Shown here in pieces: positions 8,412 to 15,361 of a DNA stretch of 17,854 bases. Each line of letters starts with the position of its first letter. Position 1 is the first letter of the stretch. A program made the position numbers and the translations under genes. The notes beneath the pieces were generated by a model. The model did not search any database. It saw nothing but the letters and a program-made list of their open reading frames with translations, and was not told the DNA's origin. Origin of the DNA: Firmicutes bacterium UBA1426 (GTDB lineage Bacteria; Bacillota; Clostridia; Peptostreptococcales; Anaerovoracaceae); the NCBI GenBank assembly GCA_002329675.1, contig DCUA01000141.1:1-17854 (forward strand), in the 5' to 3' direction.

Positions 8412-9071
8412 CTACTGTTTCAGCAATTCCAGTACTTTGAATTCCAGTTTAAGAGTTTTAGGCTCTTCTGATTCTTCCAGCAATACACTGTATTTATCGT
8501 CCAGAATGGCCTCTCTGTAAAGATCCTCCATTTCCCCATCCCCCTCGGGATCCAACCCGATAAGGCAGAGAGGAGGAAACAGGACACACCACCAATTTTC
8601 ACCCTGCCCTTCACCGATGGTCACTGTCAAAGCATTGTAATTTCCGGCAGGAAAGGTAAGGTTACCATAGGTTTTTTGAGGAATCCAGGCCACGTCCAAA
8701 TTTGCCTTTACAGGATAGTTGAATCCTTCCCTGGAAAGGATCACTCTGGCCTCCTTTTCAAGCTCCGTCAGGTTTTCTTCGATGAATTCTTTTGATCTGT
8801 CGATATCCAAAGCCACTTTACTCTGCTTTGGACCGGCGATAGCCATGGTTTCCGCAGCCAGTCCTTCGTTGATGCATTTCAGAAGTTCGTCTCTTACCAG
8901 AAGCTTCAGCTCCTGATCTTCCGGGGAGTTACTGTTTGCTACAACGTGGAAACGGATGAAGTCCTCATTAGAAAGTACCTGGGCACTATCTCCCGACATG
9001 AAGCAGCTATAGACAAACAGAGACGAAAGAATGAAAAACATCAGCCCTATTTGCTTATTTCTCAGTTTCAA
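8412..9071 (-). CDS. spoIIR: Stage II sporulation protein R, TTG start
   Basis: Forespore-made signalling protein that crosses to the intermembrane space and triggers SpoIIGA to process pro-sigma-E in the mother cell (219 residues). After the basic KLRNKQ comes one hydrophobic export/anchor segment (about 8-25). The family core FIRFHVVANSNSPEDQELKLLVRDELL follows at about 40-65 and continues to a TYGNLTFPAGNYNALTVTIGEGQGENWWCVLFPPLC region typical of SpoIIR. Start chosen at TTG 9071, six bases after AAAGGGGA. The upstream in-frame ATG at 9089 has no ribosome binding site and lies only about 11 nt from the predicted transcription start. A near-perfect sigma-F promoter lies upstream. It is downstream of and co-directional with the sipL-like gene. 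Confidence 0.93.
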   Translation of the reverse strand: MKLRNKQIGLMFFILSSLFVYSCFMSGDSAQVLSNEDFIRFHVVANSNSPEDQELKLLVRDELLKCINEGLAAETMAIAGPKQSKVALDIDRSKEFIEENLTELEKEARVILSREGFNYPVKANLDVAWIPQKTYGNLTFPAGNYNALTVTIGEGQGENWWCVLFPPLCLIGLDPEGDGEMEDLYREAILDDKYSVLLEESEEPKTLKLEFKVLELLKQ

Positions 9072-9080
9072 AGAAAATTC

Positions 9081-9124
9081 CCCTTTCATGGAACATATTC
9101 AGAATTATTATTTCCATGAAAGGG
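9081..9124 (-). promoter_or_regulatory. Inverted repeat linking the sigma-F promoter to the spoIIR ribosome binding site
   Basis: A perfect 13-bp inverted repeat: CCCTTTCATGGAA at 9081-9093 and TTCCATGAAAGGG at 9112-9124, loop 18 nt. On the minus strand the downstream arm contains most of the spoIIR Shine-Dalgarno (AAAGGGG); the upstream arm sits in the spacer and -10 of the sigma-F promoter. RNA started at about 9100 lacks the upstream arm; read-through RNA from the sipL-like gene has both and can hide the ribosome binding site. With the AATTTTC that follows, it could also terminate weakly. Confidence 0.75.
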
Positions 9125-9135
9125 TTGTTGTATAC
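9107..9135 (-). promoter_or_regulatory. Sigma-F promoter of spoIIR
   Basis: On the minus strand GTATA (9135 to 9131), exactly 15 bp, then GGAAATAAT (9115 to 9107). This matches every informative position of the Bacillus sigma-F consensus GYWTA-N15-GGNRANAMT, and spoIIR is the classic sigma-F target. Predicted start is near 9100. Confidence 0.85.
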
Positions 9136-9153
9136 TTTTTGCTATCTGCCCGC

Positions 9154-11178
9154 CTATTTTACTATAAGGATTTTCGATCCTGCCCTGATTTCCTCATGCT
9201 CTGCCAGGTCGTTGACGGAGCGGATACGATTCATCGGTGCGCGATACTTCTTAGCCACCTTCCAGACTGTATCTCCTTCTCTCGCCGCATATACAATGAT
9301 GGATGGATCGGGTCCGGCGCTTTCTGCACGGTCTATAATGTTTACGGTTTGAATTAATTCTGCCGAAGACTTTTCGAAAGCAAATCCCGAGACAGCGATT
9401 TCTGCATTTACTGCAATTTGCCTATCGTTGATCTGATCAAAGGATAGATTCTTTACCACAGCCTGGCAGTCAAGGTTTCCTTCGTCTCCGCAGCCCGGAA
9501 TATCCAAAGAAGCCCTGAATTCCAATTCCTGTTCCACGTTAAACGGAAGCTTGCCACTTGCACCGCCTACACAGATCAATCTGACAGGAAGGATCCCTTC
9601 CACCGTTACTTTGCCCTGGAAACTCTTCTGATCCCTGATCCTGGGCGAGCCGGAAATATAAAGAACTTGCTCTGCTTTGCCATACCGGTCCGGTATCTCA
9701 ACGATTTCGCGAATGGGGATATCAGCTGCACAGCTTCCACAGAAGCAGTTGAGTTCCCGCGTTGCTCTGTCATACTCCACATCCTTGGAATAGTGATACA
9801 GATCAACGATGCAGGGTTCATGGATCTGGCGATAATACTCTAAGGTTGTTTCTACATCCATGGAAAGGCCTAAGATCGTACAATAACCATCTTCATCTCT
9901 CTTCGCAGTAAGGGAGCAATCCAATACATCGAAGGACGCCCGGCCTGCCAGAAGCGGATGGTCCATTCTGTCCTCATCCATGCGGATAAACTGAGTGAAT
10001 TCTGTCCTGCAGCTATATGGAACAGGACATCCATCGCTTCGATAAAGGAGGTTCAAATATACGGTCACATTGATCATGGCTTTTTCGCCGCTGACCTGTT
10101 TATGATTCTCAACCAGGTTTACGTTATAGCAGAGGATTTTATCAATCTCCGGAGCTCCCTCCTTGAGCCGGATTTCCTCGCTGACCTCCATGATTTCAGT
10201 CTTGCGCATGGCGATGTCGGTAAACTGTATCTCGTCTTTCAGAAGCTGTAGCTCTTCCTTTTCAATGCCTTCAAAGAGTTCAAATTCCCTGTCGCAGTAT
10301 TCCCGCATACCAACTTCAACGTCTGCGCGGACTCTGAACTTCCTTTCATTGATCCGGTCCCACTCCAGGGAGCGAACATCTGCGGAGAGAGCAATTGCGG
10401 CATCCAGTTCCCCTTTTATCATGCAGTCTTCCCGGAACAAAAGCTTCGTATCAAGAGAAACGATGACGGGTTCATCATCGTCATTTTCCGCCTTGTACAA
10501 AGCCTGAGCCTTGAGATCCCCGGTTACACGCATGGATTGAGTTCCATGGGCTCCTGTTGAAACGTTCCGCTCCGCTAACTGACAACTTCCTTCTAAACCG
10601 AGCATCTGGATCATGTCCGGCTTTGTGTCCGGTATTAAAACATCCTCTTCCACATGAATAATAACGGGACTTAGTTTGCGAAAATCCGTGTACTTGACTT
10701 TTCTCCTTTGTTGCCTGTCTGATGCTGCTTCTGCCTTGATCGGCAAAGGCTTTTGTGGAATGTGGACCGGCACAGCCACCGCTACAGGAGCGGCAGGCTC
10801 CTCCTGACGATCCATCGGCGCTTCGGCAATGACCGGTTCAATTTGAGGCAATTCTGCAACCACCGATTCAACTTCAGGAACCTCTGCAATCACCGGTTCA
10901 ACCTCGGAGACCTCTGCAACTACCGGCTCAGCTTCAGGCAGTTCTACAACAGCAGGCTCAGATTCGGGAGCCTCTGCAACCACCGGTTCGACCTCAGGCA
11001 CCTCTGACTGTACTTCGGCAGCAACTGCTTGCTCCTCAGCTTCTGGTGTTGTCGCTTGCCTCATGGACTCGAACAGTTTATCATATACCGTCGGATCAAA
11101 TGTAGACGCTGGTTTCGCAGGCTTCAGCGCAAAATCCGGAATGTTTTCTCCGTCTAAGAAATCCTTCTTGTATTCCAT
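9154..11178 (-). CDS. SipL-like spore coat morphogenesis protein (DUF3794/SPOCS + LysM)
   Basis: A 674-residue protein with the build of clostridial SipL, the SpoIVA partner required for coat assembly around the forespore. It has an N-terminal leader (1-60), a six-unit Glu/Val/Pro decapeptide repeat (61-120), a linker, several DUF3794/SPOCS beta-domains between about 165 and 605 (for example VIIHVEEDVLIPDTKPDMIQ at 172-191 and KVTVEGILPVRLICV at 523-537), and a C-terminal LysM domain at about 627-674 (YAAREGDTVWKVAKKY). C. difficile SipL is shorter (about 520 residues); the extra length is mostly the N-terminal extension. GGGGGAG stands just before the ATG. No signal peptide, fitting a mother-cell cytosolic protein. 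Position between ispE and spoIIR supports a sporulation role; identity as SipL rather than another DUF3794 coat protein is inferred. Confidence 0.85.
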   Translation of the reverse strand: MEYKKDFLDGENIPDFALKPAKPASTFDPTVYDKLFESMRQATTPEAEEQAVAAEVQSEVPEVEPVVAEAPESEPAVVELPEAEPVVAEVSEVEPVIAEVPEVESVVAELPQIEPVIAEAPMDRQEEPAAPVAVAVPVHIPQKPLPIKAEAASDRQQRRKVKYTDFRKLSPVIIHVEEDVLIPDTKPDMIQMLGLEGSCQLAERNVSTGAHGTQSMRVTGDLKAQALYKAENDDDEPVIVSLDTKLLFREDCMIKGELDAAIALSADVRSLEWDRINERKFRVRADVEVGMREYCDREFELFEGIEKEELQLLKDEIQFTDIAMRKTEIMEVSEEIRLKEGAPEIDKILCYNVNLVENHKQVSGEKAMINVTVYLNLLYRSDGCPVPYSCRTEFTQFIRMDEDRMDHPLLAGRASFDVLDCSLTAKRDEDGYCTILGLSMDVETTLEYYRQIHEPCIVDLYHYSKDVEYDRATRELNCFCGSCAADIPIREIVEIPDRYGKAEQVLYISGSPRIRDQKSFQGKVTVEGILPVRLICVGGASGKLPFNVEQELEFRASLDIPGCGDEGNLDCQAVVKNLSFDQINDRQIAVNAEIAVSGFAFEKSSAELIQTVNIIDRAESAGPDPSIIVYAAREGDTVWKVAKKYRAPMNRIRSVNDLAEHEEIRAGSKILIVK
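10819..10998 (-). repeat. 30-bp tandem repeat (six decapeptide units) in the sipL-like gene
   Basis: Residues 61-120 are six consecutive ten-residue units of the pattern P-E-x-E-P-V-V-A-E-x (for example PEVEPVVAEA, PEAEPVVAEV, PQIEPVIAEA). At DNA level this is an imperfect 30-bp tandem repeat with frequent variants of CAACCACCGGTTC on plus. The unit would be acidic and extended; copy number could vary by slippage. Confidence 0.9.
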
Positions 11179-11240
11179 GGTTCTCTCCCCCTTTAAGTCG
11201 ACGGTCGAGAGGCATTGGACAGTCCCGCCTCTGCTGTAAT

Positions 11241-11269
11241 AGTCTATTCAAGGGGAAGTTTTATTATGA
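11241..11269 (-). promoter_or_regulatory. Candidate sigma-E promoter of the sipL-like gene
   Basis: On the minus strand TCATAAT (11269 to 11263), 14 bp, then AATAGACT (11248 to 11241), against the Bacillus sigma-E consensus KMATATT-N13/14-CATACANT: six of seven and about six of eight matches. It overlaps the ispE stop codon. Sigma-E control is what is known for sipL. The spacer carries CTTCCCCTT, which can pair with the AAGGGGGAG ribosome binding site at 11185-11193. Confidence 0.45.
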
Positions 11270-12187
11270 CAAGGAAGTTGTCACCAGAAAGGTGTTTGAA
11301 TGCTTTAATTGTATTTCATTATAAATAGATAAGGCCTGGTCCTTATCCGGTGTGATAGCAAAAACTGTCGGCCCGCTGCCACTCATCATAACTTTTGCCT
11401 CTGGCGCTATGGACCCCAGCAATTGGATCAGCTCAGCGATTACCGGGTATTTTCTAACGCTGACCTCCTGCAGAACATTGTACATGGCAGCTCTAACAGC
11501 TGAGAAATCCTGTCGCTGCAGACCCTTAATAAGACTTTGGGTGTCAGGACGTCTCTCAATTGCATTCAGGTCCAGGCTTTTATAGATCTCCGCTGTGGAT
11601 ACCGGTATGGGAGGCTTTGAAAGCACCACACAGCCCGATAGAGGAGGAAGAGGCGTTAATACCTCTCCGATTCCCTGAGCCAGGGCACAGGTGGAGGCCT
11701 CTTCCTTTGACATTCCTAAGGCATTGTCCTTTGCTGCCTGCCCCATGATGCAGAAGGGCACATCCGCTCCCAGCTTCACACCGATTTCCATCAGTTGCGA
11801 AAGTGAGAGATCGCACTTCCAGAGAACGTTCAGCCCACGGAGCACTGCAGCGGCATCGGCGCTGCCTCCGGCAAGACCGGCAGCCATAGGAATGTTTTTC
11901 TCGATGTGGATCTCAACGCTCTCCCGGGCTTTATCCGGACAATACTCCTTTATCAAATGAACAGCTTTCCAGACGATGTTATCCTGTCCTGTGGGCATTT
12001 CTGCTGAATCGGAAGAGATCCTGACAGGAGTACCGGCTATGTCACCATGGCTTCGCACTGTCACAGTATCGTACAGATCGATCTGCTGCAGCACCATAAT
12101 CACGTCATGGTAGCCGTCAGGTCGCTTGCCGGTCACATCGATGGACAAATTTATTTTTGCATATGCTTTAAGCTTGATTTCGTTCAT
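11264..12187 (-). CDS. ispE: 4-diphosphocytidyl-2-C-methyl-D-erythritol kinase
   Basis: GHMP-kinase of the MEP isoprenoid pathway; phosphorylates CDP-methylerythritol at the 2-hydroxyl using ATP (307 residues, normal size). Motifs: AYAKINLSIDVTGKRPDGYHD at the N-terminus with Lys11, the ATP loop PMAAGLAGGSADAAA at 100-114, the catalytic Asp143 in GADVPFCIMG, and the C-terminal MMSGSGPTVFAI. Start chosen at ATG 12187 with GAGGAG at 12194-12199 (minus strand). The frame stays open 75 codons further upstream, but that part is translated repeat DNA (MHPGGQTPTG...) and should not be annotated as protein. The leader is occupied by a large palindromic element only 5 bp from the ribosome binding site, and an intrinsic terminator lies beyond it, so the promoter is not evident. 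The sipL-like gene follows after 85 bp. Confidence 0.95.
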   Translation of the reverse strand: MNEIKLKAYAKINLSIDVTGKRPDGYHDVIMVLQQIDLYDTVTVRSHGDIAGTPVRISSDSAEMPTGQDNIVWKAVHLIKEYCPDKARESVEIHIEKNIPMAAGLAGGSADAAAVLRGLNVLWKCDLSLSQLMEIGVKLGADVPFCIMGQAAKDNALGMSKEEASTCALAQGIGEVLTPLPPLSGCVVLSKPPIPVSTAEIYKSLDLNAIERRPDTQSLIKGLQRQDFSAVRAAMYNVLQEVSVRKYPVIAELIQLLGSIAPEAKVMMSGSGPTVFAITPDKDQALSIYNEIQLKHSNTFLVTTSLS

Positions 12188-12203
12188 AGTGTTCTCCTCA
12201 CGG

Positions 12204-12439
12204 CCACGGGGACAGACACTTTGGCTGCTTTTGCACCCAGGGGGACAGACCCCAACGGGATCGGGCCTTGGTATTGCACCACAGCGAGTGGCAAGCAAGT
12301 GCCTACCTGATAAGACGGGCAGTCTAAACCAAAGGTACGTAGCGCGCCAGCTATCGAGCAGGGGTGTGATACCAAGGCCCGATCCCGTTGGGGTCTGTCC
12401 CCCTGGGTGCAAAAGCAGCCAAAGTGTCTGTCCCCGTGG
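12204..12439. repeat. Long palindromic REP/MITE-like element
   Basis: Perfect 71-bp inverted repeats (12204-12274 and 12369-12439), extended to 77 bp with two G-T wobbles, enclose a core of about 82-94 nt. Each arm holds two copies of the motif GGGGACAGAC, one as the mini-hairpin GGGGACAGACCCC. No transposase is encoded. I associate GGGGACAGAC-type palindromes in clostridial genomes with REP-like elements mobilised by IS200/RAYT-type Y1 transposases; that is memory, not shown here. No target-site duplication is visible. The rest of the 320-bp gap 12188-12507 holds the thl terminator and the ispE ribosome binding site. Confidence 0.85.
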
Positions 12440-12455
12440 TTTGTTTTAGTATAAC

Positions 12456-12486
12456 AAAAACAAGCGGATATTTCCGCTTGTTTTTT
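12456..12486 (-). terminator. Intrinsic terminator of thl
   Basis: Stem CAAGCGGA/TCCGCTTG (12461-12468 with 12473-12480) with a four-base loop, extendable to 13 bp by flanking A and T runs. On the minus strand it is followed by TTTTTGTT. It sits 22 bp after the thl stop and is symmetrical, so it can act in both directions. It separates thl from ispE. Confidence 0.88.
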
Positions 12487-12507
12487 ATTGTATCTGTCTT
12501 TGATTTC

Positions 12508-13686
12508 TTATCTTTCCACAACAACAGCCGTTCCCTGGCCGCCGCCGATGCAAAGAGTCGCAAGTCCATACTTGGAATCTCTCTTCTGCATCTCATAGAG
12601 CAGGGTGATAAGGATCCTGGCACCGGAAGCACCGATGGGATGACCAAGAGCAATGGCTCCGCCGTTTACATTCAGTTTGCTGGGATCAAAGCCAAGGTCT
12701 CTGCCGACAGCGACGGACTGTGCCGCAAAAGCTTCGTTTGCTTCGACCAGGTCCAGATCCGCAACGGTAAGACCCGCTTTTTCCAGAGCTTTCTGAGAAG
12801 AAGGTACCGGTCCGATTCCCATGATAATCGGGTCTACGCCTGCAGAAGCGTAGGATTTGATGGTTGCCAAAGGCTTAAGCCCCAGTTCATCGGCCTTGTC
12901 CTTGGACATGACTACCAAAGCTGCTCCGCTGTCATTGATACCGGAGGAATTTGCTGCAGTTACTACTCCGTCCTTCTTAAAGGCCGGTTTCAGCTTACCA
13001 AGGCCTTCGACTGTGCAACCAAACCTTGGGAATTCATCAGTATCGAAAATAATTGGATCGCCTTTTCTCTGAGGAATCTCCACGGGAACGATCTCGTCCT
13101 TAAACTTACCGGCCTTGATAGCCGCTTCTGCTTTCTGCTGAGAATTGGCTGCAAACTCATCCAGCTCTTCTCTGGTGATGCCCCACTGCTCAACGATGTT
13201 CTCAGCGGTAATTCCCATGTGATATTTATTGAAAACATCTGTTAATCCATCATGTACCATCATGTCGATCATTTTCACATCGCCCATTCTGGCTCCCCAT
13301 CTCATATTTGGAGAAAAATATCCTGCCATACTCATGTTTTCGCATCCGCCTGCAATGATCACATCCGCGTCTCCCGCTTTGATGATCTGCGCAGCAAGAG
13401 AAACAGTCCGGAGTCCGGATCCGCAGACTTTATTCAAAGTCATAGACGGAACTTCGATCGGTATACCTGCAGCAATGGATACTTGCCTGGCCACATTCTG
13501 TCCAAGGCCTCCCTGCAGCACCGTCCCGAAAATCAATTCGTCCACCATGTCAGGTGTGATCCCGGCTCTCTTGATAGCTTCCTTAACAGCAATCGCTCCC
13601 AACTCAGCAGCCGGAGTGTTTTTTAATGCCCCACCATAGCTTCCGATGGGAGTTCTCGCTGCACTTACAATAACAACTTCCCTCAT
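12508..13686 (-). CDS. thl: Acetyl-CoA acetyltransferase (thiolase)
   Basis: Cytoplasmic tetrameric thiolase that condenses two acetyl-CoA to acetoacetyl-CoA, or cleaves it, in butyrate/fatty-acid metabolism (392 residues, ThlA size). N-terminal [19 protein letters not shown]; nucleophile Cys88 in [11 protein letters not shown]; His349 in [12 protein letters not shown]; Cys379 in [12 protein letters not shown] 13686 follows GGAGGG at seven bases. It is a single gene: its own leader upstream, a strong terminator downstream, and no butyrate-pathway partners (crt, hbd, bcd) in the window. Stretches of codons on the opposite strand are open but are shadows. A thiolase of degradative type is possible, but the short biosynthetic form fits best. 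Confidence 0.95.
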   Translation of the reverse strand: MREVVIVSAARTPIGSYGGALKNTPAAELGAIAVKEAIKRAGITPDMVDELIFGTVLQGGLGQNVARQVSIAAGIPIEVPSMTLNKVCGSGLRTVSLAAQIIKAGDADVIIAGGCENMSMAGYFSPNMRWGARMGDVKMIDMMVHDGLTDVFNKYHMGITAENIVEQWGITREELDEFAANSQQKAEAAIKAGKFKDEIVPVEIPQRKGDPIIFDTDEFPRFGCTVEGLGKLKPAFKKDGVVTAANSSGINDSGAALVVMSKDKADELGLKPLATIKSYASAGVDPIIMGIGPVPSSQKALEKAGLTVADLDLVEANEAFAAQSVAVGRDLGFDPSKLNVNGGAIALGHPIGASGARILITLLYEMQKRDSKYGLATLCIGGGQGTAVVVER

Positions 13687-13706
13687 TTGTTATCCCTCCT
13701 AACAAA
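13686..13706 (-). promoter_or_regulatory. Hairpin presenting the thl Shine-Dalgarno in its loop
   Basis: On the minus strand TTTGTTA and TAACAAA form a perfect 7-bp stem around a 7-nt loop GGAGGGA, which is the ribosome binding site; the stem ends on the A of the ATG. The stem is AT-rich and weak, so it may expose rather than hide the site. Confidence 0.5.
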
Positions 13707-13724
13707 CAAATAGATATATAAAAT

Positions 13725-13779
13725 AGGTATGTTAGTACCTTAACATTAATATACTATCACTTCATTCAGCATAACTCAA
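13725..13779 (-). promoter_or_regulatory. Candidate thl promoter with operator-like inverted repeat
   Basis: On the minus strand TTGAGT (13779 to 13774), 17 bp, TAGTAT (13756 to 13751): four of six matches in each box. Just past the expected start is AGGTA-N6-TACCT (13725-13729 and 13736-13740), which could be a repressor site. The promoter and the operator are both tentative. Confidence 0.3.
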
Positions 13780-13821
13780 TAATTGTTAAACTTACAACAA
13801 TGTGCCGGGATTCCCGTCGGA

Positions 13822-14751
13822 TCACCGGAAAACAGCGATATGATTCTCGATGAGCTTTATCGGTTTATAGGATAGCTTTGCCTTTCGCAGACCGGGAATA
13901 CCCATGTCCTCTTCCCTGTTGATGTACTTCACATGGGAGGCCATATGCCTGCAAAACTCATTATTGATGGCCTGATAGGCACCTCGGTATTCAACGTTGG
14001 CCTTTTCCACGTGTACGGTGACTGTTTTACGGCCTAAAGCTCCACCGATACTCAGTGCCTGAAGCCTGCCGTCGATGATCAGAGCACCTGTAAGATATCC
14101 TACCCTCTCAAGATTATAAAATACATCCTCCATAGCGATCTCCTCCATGCGGAGAAGATCCATCTCATGGTCCGGAAGCTGTTTGCGCAGATTAAACTCA
14201 CGTATGAATGTCATAGCTTCCTCAGCCATGGAAGAGGTCAAAGACTTGTATTCATAGCTATAGTTTTCTCTGAAGTAGTTCAGATGATTTTTCTTGGAGT
14301 GATACTGTCTTCCTGCAAGCTGTATCAGATCCTTGGTGAGATACACGTAGTCGTAGTTAGGCCTGTCCTCAATAAAACGAAGCTCACCGGGAAAGGCCGC
14401 TTCAATGATCTCGATCATATGGAGAGGGAGGAGCCGGATGTTGAATCTCTGACCGCTTTCTTCGAAAATCTTCCTGGCCATCAGTATGGTCTCCCTGAGT
14501 TTGGCAGGTTCATAATGACCTGTCTTCGTCAGGGGCGGGAATAAAAATGCTTCCTTTTTATCTAATTCCAAATGGCTGAGACCGGCAATACATAAATAAT
14601 CTCCGATGATTTGCCAACTGAAAAAGTTGATGTTCCTCCACATATATAAAGATGTAAAAGAAAGTCCTGATGTCTTGTATTCGAAGCTGTTAAGGTATTC
14701 CTCTAAAACGGCTCTCGAACCTATAGTGATTTGATTTTCAAACATAAACAT
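13822..14751 (-). CDS. DUF2156 (phosphatidylglycerol lysyltransferase C-terminal-like) protein
   Basis: A 309-residue soluble protein matching the DUF2156/LPG-synthase C-terminal domain, a double GNAT-like fold that in MprF moves an aminoacyl group from tRNA to a lipid. Visible family parts are the N-terminal FTSLYMWRN, the basic YHSKKNHLNYFRENY segment at about 150-164, and the GNAT-like ALIIDGRLQALSIGGALG strand pair near 225-242. No membrane helices are seen, so the flippase half of MprF is absent; stand-alone forms are common in clostridia and their substrate is unknown. Start ATG 14751 lies 16 bp after the isochorismatase-family gene with only a weak GGCGG. An alternative ATG is two codons in. 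Last gene of surE>hydrolase>DUF2156. Confidence 0.8.
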   Translation of the reverse strand: MFMFENQITIGSRAVLEEYLNSFEYKTSGLSFTSLYMWRNINFFSWQIIGDYLCIAGLSHLELDKKEAFLFPPLTKTGHYEPAKLRETILMARKIFEESGQRFNIRLLPLHMIEIIEAAFPGELRFIEDRPNYDYVYLTKDLIQLAGRQYHSKKNHLNYFRENYSYEYKSLTSSMAEEAMTFIREFNLRKQLPDHEMDLLRMEEIAMEDVFYNLERVGYLTGALIIDGRLQALSIGGALGRKTVTVHVEKANVEYRGAYQAINNEFCRHMASHVKYINREEDMGIPGLRKAKLSYKPIKLIENHIAVFR

Positions 14752-14767
14752 AATTGTAGATGCCGCC

Positions 14768-15319
14768 TTACTTTACTAAGTTTGATATGTCCTTGAAGCC
14801 TTCTTCCTTAGCGCCTCTCAGGATCTCAAAAAGAACGGACTCGTAAGTGGTTCCAACCGCTCCGGATTCTGCAATTCTGCGCTGCGCATATTTCCGGTCG
14901 CTGTTCTTTCTGGAAGCGACTCCGTCATTTACAAGAAATACTGCATATCCTTCCGCCATAAGGTCCAGTGCTGTCTGCAAAACGCATACATGGGCTTCAA
15001 TACCCGCAAGGATAACGGTCTTACGTCCGGACTCTTTCAGCTTTTCTACAAAAACTGGTTCCCCCATCGCGCTGAACGCTGTCTTTTCAATAGGTTCATA
15101 CTCTCCGAGAGCGTCGTGTATGCTTGGAATGGTGGCACCTAACCCTTTGGTATACTGTTGGGTTACCAGTACCGGTACTCCCAGGATCCTGCAGCCCTTA
15201 ACCAGTTTCACCGCAACCTCTTCAAGGTCATCAGCACCTTTCATGGCAGGCATGAGCCTCTCCTGAAAATCTATTAGTACAAGGATCGCATCTTCTCGTG
15301 TTACTCTTAAAGGTTTCAT
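14768..15319 (-). CDS. Isochorismatase-family cysteine hydrolase
   Basis: A 183-residue cytoplasmic hydrolase of the isochorismatase/nicotinamidase superfamily, YcaC-like branch. The catalytic triad is visible: Asp17 in LVLIDFQERLMPA, Lys79 in EKTAFSA and Cys112 in GIEAHVCVLQTA, with the typical cis-peptide region IEAHVC. Nicotinamidase is less likely because the usual metal-binding Asp/His set (DxHxxxH) is not evident. The substrate cannot be told. AGGAGG stands well placed before ATG 15319. It lies 42 bp after surE and 16 bp before the DUF2156 gene, so co-transcription is probable. Confidence 0.9.
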   Translation of the reverse strand: MKPLRVTREDAILVLIDFQERLMPAMKGADDLEEVAVKLVKGCRILGVPVLVTQQYTKGLGATIPSIHDALGEYEPIEKTAFSAMGEPVFVEKLKESGRKTVILAGIEAHVCVLQTALDLMAEGYAVFLVNDGVASRKNSDRKYAQRRIAESGAVGTTYESVLFEILRGAKEEGFKDISNLVK

Positions 15320-15361
15320 ATATATTCCTCCTAATTTTCTTAAATAGTGACTGATCCGGAA

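Noticed and set aside
10753..11007. Plus-strand frame with NHRFNLRNLCNHRFN-like repeats
   Set aside because: It is the antisense image of the 30-bp tandem repeat in the sipL-like gene, with no ribosome binding site.
12204..12439. CRISPR array or composite transposon
   Set aside because: There are only two long inverted copies and no regularly spaced direct repeats, spacers or encoded transposase.
12388..13245. Long plus-strand open frame (285 codons) opposite thl
   Set aside because: It lies antisense to a clear thiolase, starts in the palindromic element, has no ribosome binding site and gives low-complexity protein without family features.
13730..13750. FapR operator at thl
   Set aside because: Only one half (TTAGTACCT) fits the 17-bp operator; the second half is TAACATTAA, and no FapR or fatty-acid synthesis genes are near.
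13801..13822. Terminator after the DUF2156 gene (CGGGAATCCCG)
   Set aside because: The stem is only four to five bp and there is no T-run on either strand.
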